A stretch of 64,000 nt of DNA from Batrachochytrium dendrobatidis JAM81 (Eukaryota; Chytridiomycota; Chytridiomycetes; Rhizophydiales), in NCBI RefSeq assembly GCF_000203795.2, contig NW_006281107.1, forward strand, positions 382,965-446,964, read 5' to 3'. The translations under genes were made by a program, and so were the position numbers. Positions 46,372-58,767 of the stretch are shown in pieces (within the stretch, counting starts at the first letter, position 1; each line of letters opens with the position of its first letter). Below the pieces are notes generated by a model. The model was not told where the DNA came from. It searched no databases and saw only the letters and a list, made by a program, of their open reading frames with translations.

Positions 46372-46832
46372 TTACAGTCGTATTCACGTAAAACGTTTGA
46401 CATTCTCGCTTGTTTTGCAATTATTCGATAAATTCATTCTCGATTCAAATCATTTCAACACGATTCAGGAATCAAATTCTTATCCTATTGCTCGACAGTT
46501 GTCAAGTCATGTCGAATGAGTTGCTTTGTGTAATGAAATGTTTGAGTAAATTGTTTAGAAAGTTTTGGAATTATTGAGCATTCGCTGTTTCCTTGATCAG
46601 TATTAAAATACACCAATCATGAAATACACAACCAAACTATAGGTTTGTTTTGGAGATTGAACAGATATGAAATGAATTGGACTAGAAATGTAAACATTTG
46701 TTCAGTTTTTTATACAAAAAATGAGCACAAAACCCAGCATTGTCCAGTATACTGACACCAATCATTTCATGAAATGGGTTTATTATACTTTGACGTGTTT
46801 AATGTCCCGCTTTACGTGAATACGATTGTAAA
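46372..46832 (+). mobile_element. MITE-like element, copy G
   Basis: 461 bp with the clearest terminal inverted repeats in the window: TTACAGTCGTATTCACGTAA at 46372 and TTTACGTGAATACGATTGTA at 46811-46830. Internal blocks (TTATACAAAAAA, TTGTCCAGTATACTGACA, ATCATTTCATGA) are shared with copies A and B. The right end overlaps the last codons of the rotatin gene. Confidence 0.78.
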
Positions 46833-49800
46833 TGTCTTGATATATATACTGCATTGTTTAATGCTTCTGATAGCAGCCGTTTTTCTTCCTCGGGAAGTGC
46901 ACCAGTAAAATTATTTGCTATATGTAGCTCATTTCCATTGCTTGCTTCTTTAGTCATTTTAGAAATATATCCAGGATACTCTAGTCGAATGATTGCGAGT
47001 TTATCAAAATTAACATTTGATTCCGATATCAGGTATGGCACATTTACTCACTTGTACAAAGGCGGTCTTGCAATTCAGTTGCAGTGATACCAAAACTACT
47101 TTGTTTTAAAGAAAATTTGGCTTTTTCAGACTTGCACAAGAGAACCCTGACGAGGGTTGTTGCTTTCGCAATCAGCCTTAGTGAGTCTGAAGTGCAAATC
47201 TGACGCAGTATGCAAATCATATTTTCTAAGTTCCAATCAAGAGCGGATTAGCATATCAAACAACATGAGTTTATACTAGTAGCTACAGGTATAGTACAAC
47301 AATCCTACCATTAGCCAGTATATGGATCTTGTTTTCTCGAGCTAAAGATAAATTTATAAGCAATGGAAGTACGCTTTCACAAACATCTGTCGATTTAGAA
47401 CCTAAAAAATTCGTGAGCACTGGTAGCAGTCCTAAATAAAAGGTTGAAATACATTAGTGGCCTGACAAGTATGAAACCGCGACTTTGACTTGCGCAAGTC
47501 TGATTCAAAACATATAGAAATGAAAAGTCGCAAATTACCATCTATACGCATGATAGCTAGTTGTCCATCAGTAGTATATGTTGCATTAATGAAATAGCCA
47601 ATAATGGCTCTCGATCGAGTAGTCTCCTTATTCTGAAACAGTCTCTCCAAAACAAGCAGCAATTCCGCATTGATATTGATCTGATATGAAACAAGTAGTT
47701 CTGATCAATGACAGTGTTCAACCCACGTACTCAATGGCAATCAACATGATTCTAAAATGAGATTCACAAAATACCTTGAATAGTGTGGCTCTTGTGGTTT
47801 TTTCAAGTACCAAAAGTTTCAGCACCTCCATTATAGTACAAAACACTTGACTGGATTGGGAAGAGTCCTGGTACATCCGTCGAATACTGTCCAAAATGCT
47901 GATGCATGGCTTTTTGTACTGCTTCCAATCAAGAACCAACCGTTTGGCTGAATCACACTTGGTTATTAAATTTCGAAGACAGCCAAAACATTCTAAAAGT
48001 AGGCGCTCGTGAATATCTTGGAGTGATATAATCTGGGAAATGGTAACGGTTACACGATTCTCTACACCTGAAAGCTATAGACAAATTATGGTCAGAAATC
48101 ATAGCAGACCCTATTCATTCATCCAATAAAATGATTCCAACCAACCTTTCCAGCAGTCGACCCAGCAAACAAATGTCTTAGCAAGGATATACAAGCGTAA
48201 AGATTTTCTTGATCCGCATTGTCCAACTTTCCTTTTACGGTCTATCAATAAAACCAGACCAAGAATATCATGTAACTATGAATTGTTTCATATAACAAAA
48301 CCATGCCCACTCAATGCACAATATTTGAAACCAATCAAATAATCTCTAGTACCTTTTGTAAAACTCGACCTAGCCTTTGGTTAAGAGTGCGAGTTAGCTG
48401 GCCTAAAATATAGGATTATGTGCAGGTAAATTTACCAATTTAGTTTAAGATTAGCATCCCTCATGAACGTTTCAGCTAAACAACAAGTTTGACAAAATAA
48501 AGTATATCTGATGCACCTGATATCGCCATTGATTTTGAAAATTCACATCTTCCAAGCAAACATTGTAATGATAATCTAATAGACTCTAGTAGAACGGCAT
48601 CTGGAATATCTTGGTAATCAAGAAAATGGGAAATCAGTGAGCGATAAATCCGCGCGCCAACTGTGTCCTGCTCCAAATCCTTGGGATCATATACTTGAGG
48701 TGTTTTTACTCGATAGCAAAATTCAAGCAAGCCGTTATGGTCTATATTAAAATCTGGCATGGTTTCAAAAATCTTGTCAAGATCCAATTTAACTAATTCG
48801 CCATAATGCAATGTAAGAAGTCGAGAAATTAAAATACACCCGTATCTGTGGGCAATTGGATGAGTCATGTCAAGTGAAAGTGCAACAAGTTGAACCAAGT
48901 GTTTGCCTATATCAGTATGCGTAAATATTCGTGATAGTGCGTCTGGAGAATGAATAGACAGGTCCGAAAGTAGATCGGCAAAAAGCGAAAATGCTGTCAA
49001 AAGCGTATTCGCCCATTGATCTAAATCCAAGGCTGCGAAAATTGGACAATGTTGATATTGCATGGCCAGTCCCCAAAGATCGCCAATTGTTTGACATATA
49101 TACATCAAAATATCTGTTTGTCCAATAAGCATGTTCTTTAGTGATGCATTATCATACGTCAAAAATCGAATTGTTTCAAGTACATTTTGAACTGCTGATA
49201 ACGCCAAGCAATGATGAGTTTGTCGCCATTGTGCATGCTCAAATATCTGCAAACTTGAGTAGGGACAATTCCTTATTGAATTATCAGAATCAGTTATGTT
49301 TAAAGCCGATGGAATTGGCTGACCAAAAAATCGCCGATCCATTAAAGTATGTTCCATTAGCACAGACCAATATGAAGCAGAAGAAAGACGATGTCCAACG
49401 TATCCAGGCAAAAGCACAGACAAGTTCATCAAAAGCTCAGCCAATGCAGCAATATATGGTGTGTTTGAATGATGATGAAATAAATCACCAAAATGCTCGA
49501 ATAAGCCAAACTTATCCAAAATATTTACAAACTTCAATTCAAGCAATTTAACCTCGTCATGCACTACATCCAAAACGCGAGTTTCGACAGATGCTTTAGA
49601 CTGGAGTCCTACACAAGCAAAATGATGCATATCGATTTACAAAAACTATTAGCAGACAGCCAGTAAAACAATTGACAAATTTAGCACTAGAGCGATTAAT
49701 AGTTAGATAATGTATCACCAAAAATCAACCTTGAAAAGTAGCAACTATGTAGTTGTTTATAATTACTAAAGACTCTTTGCGTTTGGCTGCGTGCTGTTCC

Positions 49801-52800
49801 TGGTCAAACACAAACGAAAAGGCCATATTCAAAAACTGAGGTATTTTTGCCTCAATGTATGACAAGCCTCCACCAATTAAAATGAAATTTCCTAAAATTC
49901 CAAGGCCGTACTTTTGCATGATTTTTTCATCATCGTGTAATAGGTTCTATTTCACAAAATTCAAATACATCAGAGTTAAAACAATAAAATAGTGAAGTAG
50001 TGCAAAAAACTCGTTCAAGTAAAAAAACTTACTATTAGCCAATCTATATCCCCATCAAATAGCCAATGATCGCCCAAAAACAGTGTGTGTCTTTGCACAT
50101 CAAGTCCAGACCGTGACAAAGTTCTTAAGCATAGTGCAGCACATCGATAAATGACACGATCTTTATAAGTAAATGTGTTTCCATTAGAAAAGTTCATGTA
50201 ATTCTGTTGGGAAAATCCCAGAACCTGGACAAACAGATGGATCATTTCTGCAATCACATCAGTACTACCAATTGAGATGGTCAAGTTGGGTAAACTAACT
50301 AGAGAAAGTAACACGGAAAAGCAATTGATTCGTTCCATGTGGTTCTTTGCCTTGCCACTTTCCGAGGCAAATAGTTGATGTGTGTAGTTTTTGAGAATTA
50401 CAATGCATGGCGTTGCTTCAGAAAGTTTTGATAGCTCGCATAACGGTAGCTTTGTAAACAGCCAGCTTAAAAAGGCCAAGATCTCTGATGAAGCTATTGC
50501 ACAATGAGAGCTAGGATATGATTCACATCCACTCAAATCTACAGCGTCAATGTGTCGCTGCAAAAGTGGAAATAGCACTTGCTTGATTGAAGCAAGATAA
50601 ACTTGCAAGTGGTCGATATAAAAATAATCACACTCTCTAATAAACTTAACAACGCACACCAGTAGCAAATGATCTTCAGCACTGCGTGGCATAGTTGTCA
50701 AGAAACGAGATATGTGCTGATATACACTTGATCCTTCAATATAGGATTTAGTTGTCTTTAATGTAGCAACCAAAGCAAGATGCTCAAGTGATCCGCAAAA
50801 AGCCTCGTGTGCTGACGCATCAGTGAGAGCAGTTAAATATTGCTTTACAAACATGCTGATTGCATTTCTTGGCAAGTTTGAGCTCGATAAACTGCCAAAT
50901 TGAAGATCTAGATAATTTTGATTAGTACCAGTAATCCTTATTAAGCAGATACTGATTCAAAAAATATTCGATTGCTTACTATTGAGATATAGCCAGATTT
51001 TCTCTTGAGTAGAATGGCTTAAAAAATCCTCATTTGATTTTAAAAAATGACGAGTCGGTCCAAATACATGAAATCTTTTATAAATTCCCTGCGGTACTGG
51101 AAGTAGTTGGTGTCTGGAGGAAATCGCCTTTGACTGTAAAGAGTTTGTCGGATAAATACTTTTGTCAAGATCTGAAAAACTAACTGCAAAACATAAACGA
51201 GCAAAATCAAGCTTAAAAGTCAAGGATGCCGAATCGATTTCTAAATGTCAAACCAGTTAGATTTAAAAATACAATACAATTTGATTCACATTGTCCATAG
51301 AATTTACCTTTAAAAAGACCAAAAATAAAGTCAAAATATGTGCAACGCATGGATTCTCGTGCCTTGCTAGATGTTTCACAAAACATGCGCAAAACAGATA
51401 CAAATCCACAGAGATCCTCTTCAGAAAGATGATCAAACGTTGTGCATATTTTTGCAACGTAGTTAAACAAACCAATCTCTGCTTCACTAACCAAAGTGGT
51501 CACCACTATTAAAGGGTTAAATGTATTGTTTCAAACCATCAAACATAATAAACGTACAAATCAAGTGCTCACAATTTTGCCTCTTATATGCCAAAACTTC
51601 TGCAGACAGTCCAACTTGAAGAGTATTGGATTCGACTGCAATTGACAGCTTTTTGAGTAGATCTGGCAAGCTGACCTACAGTTTGTAATAATAAAATAGA
51701 CTGGTGTTAAGGTTATGCATTATATCTACTCATAAAACACACTATTGTTGACAAACCTTTGGTGTAGATACGCCACTTTCTAATGGCTCGTCAAGAACTG
51801 TTTCAGACAAATGAGAAGAAACAAATGCATTTGTAATCGATATGCTCAAGCTGGAGTTAAAGGTAGCCAGTGATACGGAATTGATACTACATAAATAAAA
51901 ACCATACAATTATTCAATACATTTGAATTAAAAGTATAAGATATTAGCAATGCGTCGTGAATACGTACTTTTCATCACGATGGAATAAACCCCTGATCAA
52001 AAAAAGACACAATTCATGAGGTGACCAAACTGTCTTGCACTCTTCAATAACTTTTGTAGCAATTGCTGCTGAAAATGACGGTAGTGCTTGAAGAACAAAG
52101 CAATGACTGACCAAGTCTTTTGGGGAAAGCGCATTTAACAATCTATCAATACATGCATCTCCCAATAAGTTAAACTAGCACCAAAGTTAGCTGATACGGT
52201 CGTTCAAAATCAATCATCCAACTCTCTGACACTAAAACAACATTGAGCGCAGTACAACTTACACACTCCAAAGAATCATCCGCCAAGTTACAAGCAAGTA
52301 TAAATGCAATGTGATCAAGAACTTTGACTGTTTGAAAGCGTGGATCTTTGTCTACTAGTGCGTGTATATGAGGAATAATAGTCGAAATGGCAGGATCATG
52401 AGGAGATGTATTCATTAACCAGTCAAGAAAAGCAAATGCGTCTGGACTGGGAGTTTTAAACTGATACAGACTGAGCTCTGTCACAAAAAAAGGCATTGAA
52501 TTTTCCATTAAAGCAAATTGAATCATCCGAGATATAGCACTATTTGTATTCTATTTACCAATCTCGCCAAATTAGCCTCGAGATTCAAAAACAAATCATT
52601 CCAACAGACTTTTAAGCATGAATAAAATAAAAACATACCACACATAGCTGGCACACTGAGCAGAAAACCTGTACTGCTAAAAGCATGACCTGATACTTGA
52701 ACATCCCAATGGTGTGATCAGGATGAGTAGGATTGATTGAAAAGTGTTTTACTTGAGATGCTAATTGAGCAAAGTAAAACATGGCAGCGTCTTCAAAAGT

Positions 52801-54366
52801 AAATGGTTGTAAATCCAAAGCTGTTTTAAACACGACTGTCTCCACATGGAATTTGATAAATGGCAAGACATGCTCTAGAATCTGTAGAATCGAGTTTGTA
52901 TACGAATTTGGTCGTAAATATGGCGATAAATGAACCAGTATTTCGTGACAAGCAAATGGCAAAGATATAGCATAGTCTTCACTGATTATATCTGGTACAG
53001 AGTGAAAAATAGTTCCATCCACAGATATGTTTGGAGTTGCACAAGCCGGCGTTACCAATTCTGTAGAAACCGGTGATGATATAAACGTTCTAAATAGAGT
53101 TCCCCATGCAATTGCTATTCTTTTTAAATATACCAAGCTTTGCTCTGGTCTACCAGAGTATGACAATTCCATACCAGAAAGAATAAGCTAAAAACACGAT
53201 ATAAAAACAATGATAAGCATTATGACAAAAATGAGTGCAACAAGAATTAGTCAAAATATACACATCAAATAGATGATGAGATTGAAATACTTGTACCCGT
53301 AGAACATGAGGTTGTTGCAAAAATGCCTGAGAGCCAAAGTCCATACAGATGATGTCAAACAACTTCATTTCTAGGTCATAGTCATCTAAAGGGCCTACAA
53401 CAAGTGCAGAAAATCTTTCAATTGCTTCCAAATCTAGCAAACTTAAATGCACTCGCTCAAATGAGCAAACTATATTTGGCAAAAAAGGAACAGGTCGAAT
53501 TGACACTGAACATCTCCATCAGTATATCAACGTATAAAATATCAATTACAAAATCGATCATTTAAAATCAAATGACATTTCTACCATTAGTAGTAAAATA
53601 CATACCATCAAATTTTACGGAGTTACTATAAGGGACTGATTGCAGTTTGATATTCTCAGGGCTGGTGAAATGTTGCTCTTTAGGTAAAAGTCTAGTATTT
53701 TGTGACTTGTGGCTGCAGGATCTCTGTAAAGGTGTGGCAAGTTGATTAAGAGGCGAGTTTGAAACTGAGGCAGTGGGACCATTGCGGATCTCAGATAAAA
53801 TTTGTTTGCATAGCTTGGAAATTGTTTCGTCTGAAGATTGAGCAAGTTGACAAAGTTTAAAAACACCTCCGTGTTGAACCAACTTGTCTTGGACAAAAGG
53901 CCGCTACAATTTTAAATATAACACAAGACATAAATCAGCACCAAGAATTGATCAAAGTTTACTGGTCAAGTAAATTCAATAGTGAAAGTGTTGTAATAAA
54001 GGCTGGGCTACATACGGTGCAAACTTGTAGTAAAATATGCAATATATTTGAATACTGCTGCATCAGAAGTGGATCTTCAAGCATCTCTGTCAATCGTTGA
54101 ATCAATTGGCCCTCCCGCGAGATTTCTCCTAAAAATGGAAGTAGATGCAATAGTTGGTCTCAGTTACACAATAGCTTAACCAAGCTAATGAAAATTTGTA
54201 AAATTGGCCCACCATATGTCAATTTTCCCGTCCGTAATTTAAACTATGCATTGAAAATATGTTAGGCCAGTGAACAAAGATTGGACATGACTAGAAATCC
54301 AATAAAAAATGACAATTACTAAAAGTGTATCAACGGCTCGAATCCGGACTTCTTCCAGCGGATGAT
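46799..54366 (-). CDS. RTTN: Rotatin-like armadillo/HEAT-repeat basal-body protein, 5' exon not found
   Basis: Rotatin is a large helical-repeat protein of centrioles and basal bodies. The exon starting at 54366 encodes HPLEEVRIRAVDTLL and the next begins FKLRTGKLTYGG, matching rotatin's conserved start (HPLxEIRxRALxxIL then CKIE). KLVQHGGVFKLCQLAQ (near 53860) corresponds to the following conserved helix. More than fifteen exons of leucine-rich helices follow (for example FINILDK-type helices near 49560 and LSLQCLLGRCEFSKSM near 48560), ending at a TAA at 46799-46801. The first coding exon, upstream of 54366, is unresolved. The last ten codons lie within a MITE terminal repeat. Exon borders are approximate. 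Family confidence rests mainly on the N-terminal block and overall architecture. Confidence 0.72.
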
Positions 54367-54753
54367 CTGAAAATATTTAGACAGCACATGTGAGTAAATC
54401 CAATGGAATGATATAGTATTCCATATGTCATGAATAAACACTAGATGGGAATCACCCACAAGTTATGTTTGAAACAAGTGTATTGAAGAGATGATTACAA
54501 AAAACAGTTTAACGCAGTATACCAGCAATGGACACAAGACCATAGTAATGAAAACAGATTCAGTGGTAGAAAACAGTGACAAAAAACTATACGACAATAA
54601 AGTCATGCATTGAGCAAGATTACCAAATTTCATCAGCAAGACAGAATCCATGTGAATAATGAAGTTTGGACAAGAGTTTCTAAATGTAAAAACTCGAAAC
54701 TTGTCCGCCAATCGAGTTGGATTCACGCATTCAGTCTGCATGCCTGCTGATTC

Positions 54754-55660
54754 ATGATTCCTTTGCACAGTGTTGTTCTTGCGAGTGAAGTTCACATGCT
54801 CTGCAGTGCATACGCTCTTTGTACTGGTAACTGGATAGTCTCATGCATGTTTGATAGTCACAACAACCCACTGATGATGCTTTGATCATGTTAGAGAATG
54901 AGGAAGTTGCCTTGCTTCTTCTTGGTGATTATACGCCAATGCCCAACGGTGCCAATATCGCAATAGTTCAAAACTGCTTCTTTGTAGTGCGAAAGGATAA
55001 GCGCAAGGACAGAGTGGAGATTTCCAGTCAAGAGCTCAGTAGAGCCTTGCTGGAAGCAGACCAGAGATCGCTTAAAGTCATTGGATGGTGTCATTCGCAT
55101 CCCAAGATTACCATTCTTCCATCTCATGTCGATCTGGCAACTCAACTGACTATGCAGACTATGGACAGCCGCTTTTTTGGTTTGATTTATTCTTGCTTTC
55201 ATACCAATCAGGACTTGACGCAACGCATTCAAGTCACTGCCTTTCAGAGCATCAGCGACGAGTCAGGATCTATCGATGGAATACAGTAAGCTTGAAATCT
55301 AAATTACAATCTAAAAACATCTCGACTTTTTCGGTATGTTCTACTGCATACTTACTGTTTGGATGTAAATGGATATGTATTAGGCAAATAAAGATTCCCC
55401 TAACTATTCCGCCTTTGGAGAATGGACTCATGTCGGTTGATCGAATGTCCAAATTAGCAGAAATTCCATCACGACTCTACGATGAAACATGTCTTGCTGC
55501 TGAGCATACATCACATCTTGGACAGACTTCAGAAAATTCATCATTACAATGTACAGAGCCTCTTCCAGCAGAAACTACTCTGGAATCACTTTCAATCTCT
55601 CGACGGGTATGTCTTTTGTTGGACAAGTTTATTGTACCTGCACTGCAATGTTTGGATTAA
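54754..55660 (+). CDS. BRCC36-like JAMM/MPN+ deubiquitinase
   Basis: Zinc metalloprotease of the BRCC36 branch, which cleaves Lys63-linked ubiquitin chains in the BRCA1-A and BRISC complexes. Exons 54754-54826, 54895-55285 and from 55384, with phases agreeing. Exon 1 reads MIPLHSVVLASEVHMLCSAY and joins to ENEEVALLLLGD, giving the family's HALxTENEEV-type start with the catalytic Glu. The JAMM motif is GWCHSHPKITILPSHVD, with H-x-H-x7-S-x2-D intact. It is followed by DSRFFGLIYSCF and the typical FQSI...IKIPLTIPP. The C-terminal helical region is short; a donor-like CGG|GTATGTC near 55610 suggests another exon may exist. BRCC36-type rather than CSN5 or RPN11 fits the post-JAMM sequence. Confidence 0.85.
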
Positions 55661-55795
55661 ACCGCAACATATCAAAGAGAAAGTTGAAGCATATGTCTGG
55701 CATTTACATTTTCATAAACTGATCTCCCATGAGAAAAATCATCCAATCCTCTTGCATCTATAGCTCATGTATAGAAACAAAAATAATAAATCCGA

Positions 55796-56852
55796 TTAGT
55801 TTGGTGTAGCATTCCAGAGTTGGGCTAGACTAATGTTCGTGCCTACCTCTTCAAGTGCGCTATCAATGGCTGTCGCGTCAAACTTGGTAGCGAGTAATCT
55901 ATATAGATCCTGAGATGTACAGCCTTTACTATGTTCATTCAAAAGAGACAGAATAGCTGACTTGATACTAGTAGATGGTAGCACTTTTTTAGTTAATAAA
56001 GTGTTGGTGGGAAGGGATGCTCGATTTGGCGGTGCAGTATGGGCTTTCGATGCAGTAGCAGCAGACAGAGCATTTGAAAACATGGCCACCCGAAACGGAA
56101 CCGAGCTCGTAGTAGTACTTGCAGGTTTTGCATGTACGTTTGAACCAATAGTAAAATGATTTGTATCAGAATGCATATGTTTTTTGCAAATTGATTCGTC
56201 ATATTGTAACTCTTCAAATCGAGGTAGCTTAATTTCTGAATTGGCTGTTGGCACCATACTAAAATGATTATCCTCGTTATACAACGCATCATATTGTGTA
56301 AATAGTAAAGCCTGGAGATCGCATAGCATTTCAAGTGCAGGATCTGTTATAAAACATATACTTGTGAAAATTCAGATTATTACAAGAGCACACAACGGCA
56401 GCTGCAGATCTTGACCATCAAATGTTTACCCAGAACACTGAATGTTGTTTTCGCTTCCAACCAGTCCAAGCACCTGCACACAAGCCCCAATAATGAGGTG
56501 TGTTTTAACTTTGGGTAGATGCAGCAATTCATTGGACAGAATACATTTTACAATAGCAGTGCTATCGTCTATTTTTAACTCATGCGAATTCGTAATAGTT
56601 GATCATTAAACATGTGCTAAACATCACCAATATCAAGATACAATCATACACACCAAGATACTTACCTAAAACAAACGTATTTTTAGACAACTGACCAACT
56701 ACAACACCATGGACACGACAGTTCATTCTTCCATAAAGATGTGGCCGTAAACGAGCAAAAGACTTTGCAAAAACGGGTACATTTGGACAATAGGAACTGT
56801 CTGGTATTTGAAGGTTTAAAGTAGAGTCGATAGAAACAGCAGTTGCAAGCAT
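55796..56852 (-). CDS. OB-fold protein resembling STN1 or RPA2
   Basis: Three exons, approximately 56675-56852, 56430-56580 and 55796-56342. The N-terminal region VPVFAKSFARLRPHLYGRMN precedes an OB fold with strand motifs CRVHGVVVGQLSKNTFVLG, LKIDDSTAIVKCILSNE and GACVQVLGLVGS. Residues about 230-290 look like a winged helix (IKSAILSLLNEHSKGCTSQDLYRLLATKF). An OB fold followed by a C-terminal winged helix is shared by RPA2 and by STN1 of the telomeric CST complex. The VFAK lead-in and VDDSTGVI-like strand favour STN1 slightly. It would act on single-stranded DNA in replication or telomere maintenance. Start: first in-frame ATG at 56850-56852, 101 bp from the divergent C2H2 gene; an open upstream extension exists but overlaps that gene. 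Confidence 0.6.
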
Positions 56853-56953
56853 TCCTATAGATCGAGATAGAGCGAGGATCGGACACAATTGTTGGGTAAA
56901 ACGCAGCACTACAGAAATTTTATTGAATTTTCTTTTATTGGACTTGGTCGAGG
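56853..56953. promoter_or_regulatory. Shared divergent promoter region
   Basis: Only 101 bp between the STN1/RPA2-like start and the C2H2 protein start. No recognised box. Confidence 0.4.
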
Positions 56954-58114
56954 ATGGAGGCAGAGTCGGATGACTTGGACAAGCTGTTTGGCTCACTTCA
57001 GGAGGATGTGTATAATCAAAACTCTCTAGATTCTGGACTCAATGAGAGAGATTCTTTATTACTCAAGAGTCTTCTTGATGACAGCGACTACAACCAGATT
57101 CTTCCGTTGGGTTCACAGAAACAGTCAGATCAATCTGCTGCTCCATCAGACCTTGATACTCTGCCTGAACCATCTTCAGTATTAGCACCGGATTTCCCCA
57201 CAGACACTACGACTCTTGCTTACAGACAAGACTCGGACTTTTTCCATTCACCACTTCCTAGTTGGTTCAATCCTGCACTCCTGGCCCAATCGTGCTCACC
57301 AATTCATTTTGAACCTCATTTCCAGCAGTTGACAAAGTCGTCCTTGGAATTGTCATCTCATTGTTACTCTTCTCCAGCATCTATCTCATCGTCATCTATG
57401 ACTCAGCAACCTGTTTATTTTCAAAAAGATTCTACCTCTTGGATGGCATCTGAGCCTGATCTCTTGTCTTTGTCTAATTTTGACATCAACTTTCCATGTC
57501 ACTCCAACCCTTCACAGCATTCCGAATATCACTCGCCTCAACCAACTAAATCCACTAATATTTCATCTTTAAAACGTCCTACTCCATTCTTTTCAGGAAT
57601 CACTGGCTCCGAACCATTGCAGATCTCTCTAGAATCTCAAGAATCTGATTTACACACTCCCACGCGCAGCACACTTTCTAAAACAACTACAAGGCTTCGC
57701 CAATCAAAATCTAATCACTCGCCTTCATGTTCAGATCTTAACAAGACAGTATACCCCTTACACTGCGTTCGTCTTGACCCAGTACTAGAGACTATCATGT
57801 GTCAGGACCCAGACACCGATCATCTATTTTCATGTCCCTTTTCGGGATGTGCCTCTAGATTTCGACGTCGCCATAATCTTAAATGTCATTATGCAACAAA
57901 ACATGTAGGAGTTAAAAAACTTTCATGTTACTGTTGTTCATACAAGACACTACGGTGGCGTGAACTTTTACGGCATATTGAAAGGGCACATACATGTAAA
58001 TTAGTCGATCCACAATTTGACAAAAATGATGTTATTCCTGCACTGTTGAATGCTGGATCCGTTTCCCCATCATCAACCTTTACAGCTCTAGGAACGGATA
58101 ATTCGTATTTTTGA
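56954..58114 (+). CDS. C2H2 zinc-finger transcription factor
   Basis: Single-exon 386-aa protein. An acidic, Ser/Pro/Gln-rich N-terminal region (residues 1-280; MEAESDDLDKLFGSLQEDV) resembles an activation domain. Two adjacent C2H2 fingers lie near residues 292-345: CPFSGCASRFRRRHNLKCHY..H (C-x4-C-x12-H-x4-H) and CYCCSYKTLRWRELLRHIERAH (C-x2-C-x12-H-x4-H). Paired C-terminal fingers of this kind bind short DNA sites in fungal regulators. The target cannot be told. A 42-residue tail follows. Confidence 0.85.
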   Translation: MEAESDDLDKLFGSLQEDVYNQNSLDSGLNERDSLLLKSLLDDSDYNQILPLGSQKQSDQSAAPSDLDTLPEPSSVLAPDFPTDTTTLAYRQDSDFFHSPLPSWFNPALLAQSCSPIHFEPHFQQLTKSSLELSSHCYSSPASISSSSMTQQPVYFQKDSTSWMASEPDLLSLSNFDINFPCHSNPSQHSEYHSPQPTKSTNISSLKRPTPFFSGITGSEPLQISLESQESDLHTPTRSTLSKTTTRLRQSKSNHSPSCSDLNKTVYPLHCVRLDPVLETIMCQDPDTDHLFSCPFSGCASRFRRRHNLKCHYATKHVGVKKLSCYCCSYKTLRWRELLRHIERAHTCKLVDPQFDKNDVIPALLNAGSVSPSSTFTALGTDNSYF

Positions 58115-58290
58115 AATGCTGTAACAAAAATTTGCTTGATGCTATTAGTATTTTCAGAGCATGGCGCAATTAGGTCAAAGTATAAATAAATATTACACGC
58201 CTTCAACACTCTTGTCTTTACCTGCAAACCAAGAATAATCCAGCAAAATGTTTCTAAATTTATTTCAAAGTATTGCTGTAATACATTGGC

Positions 58291-58767
58291 ATGGCGAATA
58301 AAAAAATGAACGACTCGGCCATATATCATTTTTATCTTACAAATCCAAAACACGACTTTACATCATTGGCTGTACAATCTTTTCAAACCCATGATGTGAG
58401 GGATTCAAAAACTTTGATACCATCCAAACCAAACATTGATTCAACTATCACTAGATTCATTCATTACAATCCAGATATTGAGTTCGATTATCTTCAAACT
58501 TATTTTTGTTGTATTCTAATCTCAAATACGTTTGTGCTTGAATCCAAGGGAACAAAGATTGAAGTTTTAGGAATGAACATTGTTTTCATCTTATTCATAC
58601 AATATTTGGTTTGTGGGAGAGTTGGGAATCGTATCCCATTTTGTGAATATGGCAGTGAGCGACGCGTTTATCAACAGTTGCCAGCTCTCTTTCAGCTTGC
58701 CCAAACTTGGCATAATGGAGGTAAACATGAATTAAAAATATACTTGGTATCCGACTATTTAAACTAG
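58291..58767 (+). other. Doubtful open frame in the upstream region of the CUE gene
   Basis: 158-codon ATG frame with no recognised domain and an odd composition (a hydrophobic patch FCCILISNTFVLES, then LGMNIVFILFIQYLV). It overlaps the first exon of the CUE gene (58715-58720) in another context. Near 58633 it contains ATTTTGTGAATATGGCAGTG, similar to the MITE terminus, so it may be decayed repeat sequence. I do not call it a gene. Confidence 0.25.

Noticed and set aside
54463..54795. 110-codon minus-strand frame as the rotatin N-terminal exon
   Set aside because: Its frame does not join the exon at 54366 by a clear splice, it overlaps the BRCC36 start, and its sequence does not resemble rotatin. 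The first exon is left open.
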